A stretch of DNA of 64,000 nucleotides, taken from Burkholderiaceae bacterium. GTDB lineage: Bacteria > Pseudomonadota > Gammaproteobacteria > Burkholderiales > Burkholderiaceae_D. The stretch spans positions 46,357 to 110,356 of the forward strand of contig JARLJG010000045.1 of the NCBI GenBank assembly GCA_031291325.1, written 5' to 3'. Positions 48,590 to 57,336 of the stretch are shown in pieces. Both the position numbers and the translations under genes were made by a program. A model generated the notes under the pieces. The model did no database searches, was not told the origin of the DNA, and worked only from the letters and a program-made list of their open reading frames with translations. Each line of letters begins with the position of its first letter. Within the stretch, counting starts at the first letter, position 1.

Positions 48590-50238
48590 GCCGGCGCCGC
48601 TTCCCAATCGACATGGCAGACCGCGACCGGCATGCCGTGTTGCAGGCAAAAATCGAGCAAGCGAATCTGGTTGTCTTGCAGGCGGTCGCCCGGCCCCTTG
48701 ACTTCGATCATCCGGTAGCGCCGCTGCTGCGGCCAGAACTGGATCAGGTCGGGAAAGCCGCTGCGATTGGCGGCGATGTCGGCCAGGATGCGCTCGAACC
48801 ATTTCGCCAAATGGTCGGCCGGTATGCATTGCAGGGCATGTTCCAGCAAGGCTTCGTCCAACGCGCCCCAGGCGACGAACGGCGACTGAATGCCGGCCTT
48901 GCGGATGAAATTGGCGCGTATCGTCTGCGCATATTGTTGCGACTCAAGTTGGGACAAGCATTGCCGCAACGGCAGCGCGCGCCGCGCGAAAAAGTCGGCG
49001 CTGTGCAAGTCCGCCGGGCCGATCTGGAATGGATGGAAAAATGCGCCGGGCAGCGCGCTGAAAACCGCGTCCCAGCACAGCAGGCCAAGCAGCGAATTGA
49101 CGAGGGCATTTTCGACGTAGTAGACCGGCGCATCGTCACCGGCTTGCGCGATGTGCAGGCGCGCCACTTCCTCCACATAAAACGCCTCGTCCGGCCTCGG
49201 TAAAATCAAATCGATGCGCGGCACGAGCGGCTTGGCACGTCTTGCGCTTCCGGCATGCCCCATCTTGCGTTGCAGCCTGGGCATGACGCGGGTCAGACCT
49301 TGCGCTTCGGCGGCATTTTCCGGCGTTGCCGCAGCCGCTTCGGCCAGCGCCAGCGCGGCGTCGATCCGCTGCTGTTTTTCCAGCACGCGGATGCGCCGCA
49401 AGCGCGCGCCGGGGTAGGTGCATTGTTCATAGATGCGCAGCGCCTGTTCGTATTGGTCTTGCTGCTCGCAGGCTTGCCCGAGCTGGAACAAGAGTTTCGC
49501 GCGGCGGCTGCGCAGCCAGGGATTGTCGCAATCGATTGCGTGGATATCGCGCTCGATTTCCAACAACGGCTCGCCCTGGTCGAGGCGCTGCCGGCAGGCT
49601 TGCAAATGCAGGTAGGCATCGATGTCGCCGCGCCGGTGAAAAGCGCGCGACGCTTCCGAAAACGCCACCTTTTCGTAGGCATAGATGCCGAGGTCGGCCA
49701 GCACGAACTCCGACCAATCCTGATACAGATTGCCGAAGAACATCAGGCGTATGCGCTCGCATAGCGCGCCGACGCGCACCTCGACCAACGCATCGTCGAA
49801 GCTTGCGCACCATGCAGAAAAGCGGCGCGGTGCGGCGCAGTCCAATTGAACCGATGTCAGCAAGTCGGCCTTTTTCATCCCTTTGGCGGCGGCCAAATCC
49901 AGCGCCTGCGCAAATTCCTGCTTGGTCAACAACGCAAAAAGCTGTTCCAGCGTTATCGGCGGATCGGCTTCCACCCAGCCTTGCGCGATCAGGCATTGCA
50001 GCGCGGCGCGGGTGTCGCCGATTTCTTCATAGCGCAATTTACTGGCGCGGAACAAGTCGCCTTTGCGCATGACCATTCTGACCAACAAGGCCCTTGGCTC
50101 GACTGACAGCGCGGCGAAGCGCTCGATAAAATCGATTTCGCCCGCTTCCAGCAAATCGCCATAGCGTTGCCGCACCCACGACAAGACGAACTGGAAATTT
50201 TCCAGATAGTAGTAGGGATTGTCCAGGTTATTGTTCAT
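48586..50238 (-). CDS. VRR-NUC nuclease, FAN1-like
   Basis: A 550-residue homologue of FAN1, a structure-specific 5' flap/exonuclease for DNA crosslink repair in eukaryotes and Pseudomonas. The N-terminus has a SAP-like region followed by TPR-like helices (about 190-310). The C-terminal VRR-NUC catalytic motif is Pro496-Asp497 in GFPDLIQFW and Glu512-Val-Lys514 in IEVKGPGDRLQDNQ. It is the first gene of a two-gene operon with the nuclease-helicase. The start at 50238 has no nearby alternative of better quality. Confidence 0.9.
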   Translation of the reverse strand: MNNNLDNPYYYLENFQFVLSWVRQRYGDLLEAGEIDFIERFAALSVEPRALLVRMVMRKGDLFRASKLRYEEIGDTRAALQCLIAQGWVEADPPITLEQLFALLTKQEFAQALDLAAAKGMKKADLLTSVQLDCAAPRRFSAWCASFDDALVEVRVGALCERIRLMFFGNLYQDWSEFVLADLGIYAYEKVAFSEASRAFHRRGDIDAYLHLQACRQRLDQGEPLLEIERDIHAIDCDNPWLRSRRAKLLFQLGQACEQQDQYEQALRIYEQCTYPGARLRRIRVLEKQQRIDAALALAEAAAATPENAAEAQGLTRVMPRLQRKMGHAGSARRAKPLVPRIDLILPRPDEAFYVEEVARLHIAQAGDDAPVYYVENALVNSLLGLLCWDAVFSALPGAFFHPFQIGPADLHSADFFARRALPLRQCLSQLESQQYAQTIRANFIRKAGIQSPFVAWGALDEALLEHALQCIPADHLAKWFERILADIAANRSGFPDLIQFWPQQRRYRMIEVKGPGDRLQDNQIRLLDFCLQHGMPVAVCHVDWEAAPA

Positions 50239-50352
50239 CGATGTCGTGCGGGGAGCGTGTTTTGCTGCGAAACTTGAAACCGTCTCGCTTACCGTTTTAC
50301 TGGATAAGCATACAGCAAAATCGGGTGCGCTTGCCGATTAAATCGCCGATAC

Positions 50353-50380
50353 AAAAACGCCGCCTGGGCGGCGGCGTTTG
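50353..50380 (-). terminator. Intrinsic terminator after M16 peptidase gene
   Basis: On the minus strand, AACGCCGCC-GCCCA-GGCGGCGTT followed by TTTGT. It lies just beyond the M16 stop codon. Confidence 0.8.
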
Positions 50381-50403
50381 AATGCTATCCCGCACCCGGC
50401 AGC

Positions 50404-53220
50404 TTATTTCGCGGGATAAAGCACTGCCTGCACGTAGTTTTCGGCGTTGAAATAACGCTTCGCCAAGTCCTTGAGTTCAGCCGGCGTAACCGCATTGACT
50501 CTCTTGTCGAAGCTCAAAATTTCCGCCGGATCGGTGCCGTACAAGAACGAATCCTGCAGGCTGCCCAGCCATTGTCCATTGGTGCGCATCGCAATCTTGT
50601 GCTGCTCCAGCCATTGCGCCTTGACTTTCTCGACATCGGTCGGCAGCGGTCCGTCGCTCTTGATCTTGTCGATTTCGCCGAACAGGGCGGCAATCACCTT
50701 GTCTACATTTTCCGGGCCGCAGGGCAGATTGACGCCGATGCTATAGTTGCCATACGGGACGCGATTGAGCGACCCGGACATGCCGCCGCCGTAAATCAGC
50801 GATAATTTCTCGCGCAGAATGTCGATGATCTTGATGTTCATCACTTCAAGCAACATGTGGAAACGGGTATTTTCTTCCAGCGTATAGGTCGCCGGCCCGC
50901 TGAAAGTGATTTCAACCTTGCTCTTCGGCTCGGCGCCGATCCGCACTTCTTTCTTCACTACACCGGCAACCGGACGCAGCCCGATGTCCTTGAAATTCTC
51001 GGCGATTTCGCCGCTGGGAAGGCTTGCCAGGTAGGTGGCGATCAGGGGTTTGATCTTTTCCAGTTCAAAGCTGCCGACAATGATGAAGGTCAAATCCTTG
51101 GCGCTGCCGAAACGCTGCTGGTAAATCGTCGCCGCGCGATCCAGATCGATGTGCGCGAAATCTTCCGGTTTCGCCATGCGGTTCAGGCGCGGATGATTGC
51201 CGTACAGCGTCGCCGCCGCAGTATCCTCGAATACGGCTTCGGGCCGCGACATGGCGTTCTTCGCACCGTCTTGCCCACGGCTGACGAAGGCCTTGTACAA
51301 GGTTTCGTCGCGGCGCGGACTGGTCATGCGCAAGTAGAGCAACTGCAGCATCGACTCGATGTCGGCGCTGTCGGCGGCTCCAGAGATATTGTCGGTGTAA
51401 TAGCCGCTGCTGGTTTGCACGCTGGCGGTTTTCCCGGCCAGCACTTTGGGTATGTCGGTCGGCGTAAATGAAGCGATGCCCATGGCCAATTCAACTGCAT
51501 TGGCATAGCGCGCGCTATACATGTCATTGTCTCCGAACAAGGATTGTCCGCCGAAGCGCGTGGCGCTCAGCAAAATCTCGTCGTTCTTGAAGTCGGTCGG
51601 CTTGAGGACGACCTTGACGCCGTTCGACAGTGTCAGTTCGGTCAACCCCAGTTCTTTGATTTGCTTTTCGGCGACTATGCTGCCGGCTTGCGGTGGATGG
51701 GCCATCAGCTTGGCGGCGACGGCTTTCTCGTTCTCTACAACAATCGGTGCCTTTTCCGCCGCATTGACTTGCTCCAATAGCTGCTCGCGCGCCGGCACGG
51801 TCTCGCCTTCCTTGCTCGAACCCAGGTAGGCCACCAGTTTCGGCGCATTATCCGGGGCTTCCTTGTGCGCGTAGCGGTTGACTTCTTCCAGCGAAATTCC
51901 CGGCACCAATTCGTTGACGTACTGGTATTCGTTCTCTATTCCCGGTATCGCTTCCTGCACCAGGAAATTGCGGATGTACTCTTCCGCATAGCTGGCCGAC
52001 TCCGATTTGTCGCGTTCGACATATGCCTGTTGGTAGAAGTGCAGCAGGTTTTTCTTGGCGCGGTCGAGTTCGTCGGCGTTAAAACCGCGTTGCCGCGCCT
52101 TTTCATTTTCTTGCACGACTGCTGTTATCGCAGGCGCCGCGCCGCCGCGTCCCAGCATCGCAGTCGACGAGAATGCCTCGTAGCCGCGCACCACTTGATT
52201 GATGCCGCTTGCGGCGCCGAGGAAGGGCGGGTTCTCTTGCTGTGTCAGTTCCTGCAGGCGCTGGCCGAGCATCGCGGTATATAAATTTCGGACCAGACTG
52301 TCGCGGTAATTGCCGAGCGTTATTTGCAGCGGCGCTTTGTGGATCGGGTAGTCGATCATCACGACGTTGTTGGTTGCTTCCTTGTCGGTGATGACCAGGC
52401 CGCTCGATTGCGAGCGCGTCGGAATCTTCATGTAGTCGCGCGGCCGCTCGGGCGACGGATTTTTCAATTGCGCAAAATGGGCGACGATCATTTTTTCGGC
52501 CTGATCCGGTTCGATGTCGCCGATCACGATCACAGCCATCAAGTCCGGTCGGTACCAATCGGCGTAGAAGCGCCGGATGACATCATGCGGAAAGGTCTTC
52601 AACAGTTCTTCCTTGCCGATCGGCAGGCGCTCTGCATAGAGGGAACCGTTGAGCACTTCCGGCAGCAAGGCGCGGGTCATGCGGTCGCCGGCGCCCTTGC
52701 CCAAACGCGCTTCTTCCAGCACGATGGGGCGCTCCGCTTCGATCGCGTCGTCCTTCAAGGAGACGCCCTGCGCCCAGTCTTCCAGCACGGTGAAGCCGGT
52801 TTCCAGGTTTTCCTTCTTGTCGGTCGGGATCGGCAAAATGTATACCGTTTCGTCGAAACTGGTGTACGCATTCAAATCGGCGCCGAATTTGACGCCGATC
52901 GATTGCAGGTAGGAAATCAATTCGTGCTTCTCGAAATGCCTGGAGCCGTCGAACGCCATATGCTCGGTGAAATGCGCGAGTCCCTGCTGGTCGTCGTCTT
53001 CCAAAATCGAGCCGGCCCGGACGACCAGGCGCAATTCGACATGCTTTTCCGGCTTGCCGTTCTTTTGTATGTAATAGGTCAGCCCGTTGGCCAGCTTGCC
53101 GGTCTTTAATTGCGGCGCCACCGGCAGCGGATCGGGCAGATTGACCGCGCCAAGCGCGGACCATGAGAGGGTTATAAATACCGCGCCGGCAAGCGCTTTT
53201 CGCAGCAAAGAAATCGTCAT
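50404..53220 (-). CDS. M16-family zinc metallopeptidase
   Basis: A 938-residue insulinase/pitrilysin-type protease with a signal peptide (LLRKALAGAVFITLSWSALGA), so periplasmic. The inverted zinc motif HxxEH is His83-Phe-Thr-Glu86-His87, with the downstream Glu probably in VLEEARLG. Four M16 repeats span the length as in PqqL-like proteins. The start at 53220 gives a standard signal peptide; an in-frame ATG at 53265 would add 15 residues. A terminator follows. Confidence 0.92.
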   Translation of the reverse strand: MTISLLRKALAGAVFITLSWSALGAVNLPDPLPVAPQLKTGKLANGLTYYIQKNGKPEKHVELRLVVRAGSILEDDDQQGLAHFTEHMAFDGSRHFEKHELISYLQSIGVKFGADLNAYTSFDETVYILPIPTDKKENLETGFTVLEDWAQGVSLKDDAIEAERPIVLEEARLGKGAGDRMTRALLPEVLNGSLYAERLPIGKEELLKTFPHDVIRRFYADWYRPDLMAVIVIGDIEPDQAEKMIVAHFAQLKNPSPERPRDYMKIPTRSQSSGLVITDKEATNNVVMIDYPIHKAPLQITLGNYRDSLVRNLYTAMLGQRLQELTQQENPPFLGAASGINQVVRGYEAFSSTAMLGRGGAAPAITAVVQENEKARQRGFNADELDRAKKNLLHFYQQAYVERDKSESASYAEEYIRNFLVQEAIPGIENEYQYVNELVPGISLEEVNRYAHKEAPDNAPKLVAYLGSSKEGETVPAREQLLEQVNAAEKAPIVVENEKAVAAKLMAHPPQAGSIVAEKQIKELGLTELTLSNGVKVVLKPTDFKNDEILLSATRFGGQSLFGDNDMYSARYANAVELAMGIASFTPTDIPKVLAGKTASVQTSSGYYTDNISGAADSADIESMLQLLYLRMTSPRRDETLYKAFVSRGQDGAKNAMSRPEAVFEDTAAATLYGNHPRLNRMAKPEDFAHIDLDRAATIYQQRFGSAKDLTFIIVGSFELEKIKPLIATYLASLPSGEIAENFKDIGLRPVAGVVKKEVRIGAEPKSKVEITFSGPATYTLEENTRFHMLLEVMNIKIIDILREKLSLIYGGGMSGSLNRVPYGNYSIGVNLPCGPENVDKVIAALFGEIDKIKSDGPLPTDVEKVKAQWLEQHKIAMRTNGQWLGSLQDSFLYGTDPAEILSFDKRVNAVTPAELKDLAKRYFNAENYVQAVLYPAK

Positions 53221-53755
53221 TGTCAGGCCAATATAAAAAATAAGAGAGGTGCGAGCGTGAATCATACAACAATGTTAATTATTGTATCTGGGCACCAGCC
53301 TTTTATTTATTGCCGCTTTGCACGACCGAGCAAAGCCGACGCAAATTTTCGCGTAGTCGATTCAAATACCGTGCAATCGATGTAATTCAAGCGTATCGGG
53401 CCTGCGTGTCCGAGCCGGCCTATTCGGCGCTCGAAAAGTCAGAGACATTCGATTATCATTTTTATAATTCTTCTTCGCGCTCCAAGTGGCGCTTACGCGT
53501 GTTGCACAAAATCGATACAATCGCACTTAGTTCCTTCGCAAAATTATCATATAGAAATTTTCTTTTTGCATTATTACAGCCGGGTTTTGGCTAAGCGGCG
53601 TTGGCGTTTATCTATTGCAAGGGGAAACATAGTGTTGAAGGCGCTTTGGAAGTTGCTCTGGCCGCTGCTGTGTGCGTGGTTTGCCTGTCCCGATACCCGT
53701 CTTCCCGCTCGGTTTGCTCTGGGGCGAGCGTTGCACTGCACTTCGGTACATCCTC
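53221..53755. other. 535-base divergent region upstream of diguanylate cyclase
   Basis: Mostly without a supported gene. The AT-rich part around 53440-53580 likely holds promoters, including TATAAT at 53463-53468. A GTG with a good ribosome-binding site at 53632 opens a 47-codon frame overlapping the cyclase start; it is discussed as a finding. Confidence 0.4.
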
Positions 53756-55423
53756 ATGCCGGTTCCCTGGTTTGAAATTTCGCCCAATTTAATCCGCAAG
53801 CTTTTGCGGATCGCTGCCGTATTGATTCTACTTGCGGCTTGTGGGCCGGCGCGCGCGCAGCAATTGGATTTGAAGGGGCAATGGTACGACGCGCCGCCGG
53901 GTTGGCTTTACGCCGGACAGCCGAGCTTGAACGGATTGGCGCTGACGGCGGTCGACGGGCCGGCCAAGACCGGCGGGCGCTATATCTATCAGGCGGACTT
54001 CGATATCGCGCAGGCACAGGCGCGCGTAATCGATTTCAAGAACTCCAGCGTGATCGACCGTTTCCACCATTGGGTATTTGACGATCAAGGCCACCTGATC
54101 GGCCAGGAGCAAGGCGGAATTCACAGCCGCGAAGCCAACCCGTTCTTCCTGCGCCATGCGCGCGAAATGACGCTTGCGCCCGGACATTACCGGCTGATTA
54201 CCGAAGCGGCATCGCCGTTTTTCCTGGCGCAGCCGCTGCCCTATTTGGACACGCTGGAACATTACCGGCAGACGATCAAGGCCGGCAACGCGTTGACCAT
54301 GCTGTGCCTGGGCGTCTTGCTGGCCCTGGCTTTCTACTATGCCGCGCTGGCCATCAGCCGACGCAATGCGACCGATGCGCTGTATTGCCTCTTTATTTTG
54401 GGCAATCTGCTGTATAACGGCACCGCGCTGCTGGTGTACCCGGATTTGTTCGGCATGCATTGGTTTTATCTGATTAGCATGCCGATCCTGTTCTCCAATG
54501 TCGCCTACGTCTTTTTCGTATTGCGGCTGCTGGACATCACGCGCGACGCGCACCCGCGCTTGTATCGCAGCGGCATGTTCTTGATCTGGCTGTTCGCCGG
54601 CTTCATCGTGCTGGCGCTGGGCAAGCCGAACTGGTCGCTGGAACTCGACCGCATCGGCGTCGGGCTGTTCATGAGTTACGGCGTGGGCGCAGGGATTGTG
54701 CGCAGCCGTCAAGGCGACCACACTGCCCGCAATTACCTGTTTGCAGTGGTCGCGTTCTTCGTGCTGGGCGCAATTTCCATTTCCCTTGGCAAGCTCGATG
54801 GCGCTTACACTTTCTACATCGAGCATCTTGGCTTGCTGGCGGTGACCGTGGAAGCGTTGCTGCTGGCCTTGGTATTGGCCGGGCAATTCGCCCAGTTGCG
54901 CATGCAGTTCGAGCGGGCGCATGAAAACGCGACGCGCGATGCGCTTACCAACCTGCAAAACCGGCGCGCGTTTTTTGAAGTCGGCAGCATTGAAGTCGAG
55001 CGCTCGAAACGCCATGCGCATCCGTTGACCGTGATATTCCTGGATCTGGATAATTTCAAGCAGCTCAACGATAGCAAAGGCCACCACACCGGCGATGCCG
55101 CGCTGCGCGATATCGCCGGCGCTTTGCTCGACACCTTGCGCACCAACGATCTGGTGGCGCGCCTGGGCGGCGACGAATTCTCGATTCTGCTGTCGGAAAT
55201 CGACTATGACGCTGCCGTTGCCGTCGCCAGCAAAATCTCCGATGCGGTCAAGCATGTGTCGCGCGACTATGCGCCGGTTACCTGCAGCATCGGCATGACC
55301 TGGTTCGGCGCGGTCGACCGCAGTTTCGCCGACATGATGAAGGCAGCCGACGATTTGATGTACGAAGCGAAACTGGGCGGCAAGGACAAAGTGCTGTTTC
55401 AGCGCTTCGACACACTACGCTAG
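53756..55423 (+). CDS. Membrane diguanylate cyclase (7TM-DISM plus GGDEF)
   Basis: A 555-residue protein with an N-terminal signal/anchor, a periplasmic 7TMR-DISM-like ligand domain (about residues 30-180), seven membrane helices (about 190-400) and a C-terminal GGDEF domain. The active site is the intact GGDEF in ARLGGDEFSILL, with the inhibitory I-site RTND five residues upstream. It should make c-di-GMP in response to an extracellular signal. The start is uncertain: ATG 53756 has a weak ribosome-binding site, and the frame is open to 53672. It overlaps the 3' end of the DUF2863 gene by four bases. Confidence 0.88.
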   Translation: MPVPWFEISPNLIRKLLRIAAVLILLAACGPARAQQLDLKGQWYDAPPGWLYAGQPSLNGLALTAVDGPAKTGGRYIYQADFDIAQAQARVIDFKNSSVIDRFHHWVFDDQGHLIGQEQGGIHSREANPFFLRHAREMTLAPGHYRLITEAASPFFLAQPLPYLDTLEHYRQTIKAGNALTMLCLGVLLALAFYYAALAISRRNATDALYCLFILGNLLYNGTALLVYPDLFGMHWFYLISMPILFSNVAYVFFVLRLLDITRDAHPRLYRSGMFLIWLFAGFIVLALGKPNWSLELDRIGVGLFMSYGVGAGIVRSRQGDHTARNYLFAVVAFFVLGAISISLGKLDGAYTFYIEHLGLLAVTVEALLLALVLAGQFAQLRMQFERAHENATRDALTNLQNRRAFFEVGSIEVERSKRHAHPLTVIFLDLDNFKQLNDSKGHHTGDAALRDIAGALLDTLRTNDLVARLGGDEFSILLSEIDYDAAVAVASKISDAVKHVSRDYAPVTCSIGMTWFGAVDRSFADMMKAADDLMYEAKLGGKDKVLFQRFDTLR

Positions 55424-56634
55424 GCCAGGGGACGCACTCCAGCTGCCTGGCCGTCGGCGCCGTACGTTTCGGCAAGCGCGAGCGAGCTTACGCCGATGGT
55501 GGTCAGCGCATCCTGCACGTCGGCGATTTCATCTTCCAGATCGCGGGCCATGTTCCACGGTTTTTCCGCCGAAGCAAGCAGCGCATCGCCGACCGATGCA
55601 TGCAGATTCACCCGCAATACCATGTCGCCGCGCACTTCGGCGGGGCCGATGACGGCTTTTGCAGCGGCGGGATCGACGCCGTGTTGCTCCAACCCGTGGT
55701 TCAGCTCGGACATCATTTGCAGCATGAAGTATTCGGCGATTGCCCGCTCTTTGCCGCCGTGGAACAAGTCCTGGTAAAGGAAATTGACATCGATTTGTGC
55801 GCCTTCGACCGCCAGGCAGCGCTTGATGACCGGCACGATTTGCACGGCCCACTGTTCGAAACGCTCGGCCCGTGCGCTGAAGTAAGCGTCCATCGCCGCT
55901 TCCTCTTGCGGAATCCGGTAAAAGGCGTCGTCGGTGGTTTTCAACGCAAAACCCAGCAGGAAGCGCAGTTCCATCGCGTGATCGTCCGGCGCGAACTGGC
56001 CTTCGGGCCAGGGACCGAAACTGCGGTCGATGGCCGGCGTGGCCGCGCCGCGCATGTCGGCCATCGCCGCCTGCGCGTCGCGCACCATCTCGTTCAAATG
56101 GCTAAAGGTGATGGCGTCGATTTCATCGAGGTGGTAAGCGTGGTTGACCAAGACCACGACCGCATCGCGGCTTTCCAATCCGGCTTCCTGCAGACTATTG
56201 GACAGTAGCTCGAACGCTTCCTGATCCTCGAAGCAATCCTCGAACTGAATGCCGCCCAGCGTATGAACGAACATCGGGATCACGAAGGCGTCGATTTCGA
56301 CGTTCTTGCCGTCGGCGCGCGCCGTGACGATGCTTTCCGACGTTTCCTCGATGCGTTCCTTGAGCAGGCGATAGGCGCCGATATCGGCGTATTTCGAGCG
56401 CTCCAATGCTTCGTAGAGAATCTCGTCCTTCTTTTGATACAAAGTCTTTTTGACCAGCTTGTTGAAGTCGCTGTTGCGTTGCCGCAGCGCATCGCTCAAA
56501 GTGTCGCTGTCTTCTTGCTCGGCCAATTCAAGGGCAAGGTCGCACAACTTTTGCGTCAATGCATCGTCTTTTTCTTGCGGCGACACAGTCGGCTTGCGCG
56601 GGACTGGACGTTTGTTTTTCGGCATGGTCGTCAT
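55420..56634 (-). CDS. DUF2863-family protein
   Basis: A 404-residue soluble acidic protein with an N-terminal basic tail (MPKNKRPVPRKP). It matches the DUF2863 family known to me from Burkholderiales. It contains FVIPMFVHTLGGIQFEDCF and several helical segments but no catalytic motif I can identify. Function unknown. It is convergent with the cyclase gene and upstream, on the same strand, of nothing close enough to be operonic. Confidence 0.8.
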   Translation of the reverse strand: MTTMPKNKRPVPRKPTVSPQEKDDALTQKLCDLALELAEQEDSDTLSDALRQRNSDFNKLVKKTLYQKKDEILYEALERSKYADIGAYRLLKERIEETSESIVTARADGKNVEIDAFVIPMFVHTLGGIQFEDCFEDQEAFELLSNSLQEAGLESRDAVVVLVNHAYHLDEIDAITFSHLNEMVRDAQAAMADMRGAATPAIDRSFGPWPEGQFAPDDHAMELRFLLGFALKTTDDAFYRIPQEEAAMDAYFSARAERFEQWAVQIVPVIKRCLAVEGAQIDVNFLYQDLFHGGKERAIAEYFMLQMMSELNHGLEQHGVDPAAAKAVIGPAEVRGDMVLRVNLHASVGDALLASAEKPWNMARDLEDEIADVQDALTTIGVSSLALAETYGADGQAAGVRPLA

Positions 56635-56796
56635 TCACTACAATGTTGCAATGTTGAAAAGGTGGCGCTGCGATCGAATCGGAAAGCAGGGGGCGCCCGC
56701 CACATGCGTGGCGACTCGGATTATAGGCGTTTTCCGGGGTGGCAGCGGCGCCGGCTGGCCGGCGACGCTAGGGTCAAGCGTTCAGCGTTCGGCGCG

Positions 56797-57282
56797 TCAC
56801 GCTTGTTCCAGGAAATGCAGCAGGCCTTGCAGCGCATGGGCGATGGTTTGCTGGCGCACCGCGTGCCGGTCGCCGGCAAACACCAGTCGTTCGGTATGGA
56901 TGCGGTTGCGCATGGCCCAGCCGAAGCAAACCGTGCCGACCGGCTTGCCCGGCACTGCGCCACCGGGGCCGGCGATGCCGGTGGTGGACACGGTCACATC
57001 GGCGTCGCTATTGGCGAGCGCGCCTTGCGCCATCGCTTCGGCGATTTCTTCGCTGACATTGCCGTGTTGCGCGATCAGCGCGGTGGGAACGTCGAGCAAT
57101 TCGGTTTTGGAATCGTTCGAATAGACGATGAAACCGCAATCGAACCATGCCGATGCGCCGGCGATTTCGGTGATCGCTTGCGCGATACCGCCGCCGGTGC
57201 AGGATTCGGCGGTCGCCAGGAACAGGTTTTTTTCTTGCAGTGCGCGTCCGACTTGTGCTGCCAAATCCTGGATGTCTTGCAT
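56797..57282 (-). CDS. pncC: CinA C-terminal-domain nicotinamide-nucleotide amidase
   Basis: A 161-residue PncC that deamidates nicotinamide mononucleotide in NAD recycling. Signatures are ATAESCTGGGIAQAIT with the catalytic Ser, VYSNDSKTELLDV with a catalytic Lys/Tyr region, and STTGIAGPGGAVPGKPVGTVCFG. The length equals the stand-alone amidase without the CinA N-terminal domain. It starts 55 bp from the stop of the reductase gene on the same strand, so an operon is possible. Confidence 0.92.
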   Translation of the reverse strand: MQDIQDLAAQVGRALQEKNLFLATAESCTGGGIAQAITEIAGASAWFDCGFIVYSNDSKTELLDVPTALIAQHGNVSEEIAEAMAQGALANSDADVTVSTTGIAGPGGAVPGKPVGTVCFGWAMRNRIHTERLVFAGDRHAVRQQTIAHALQGLLHFLEQA

Positions 57283-57336
57283 TATCTACGTCTCCTTCGT
57301 TAGAGGTTGCCACCAAACTATCGGCGCTCTTCGCCG

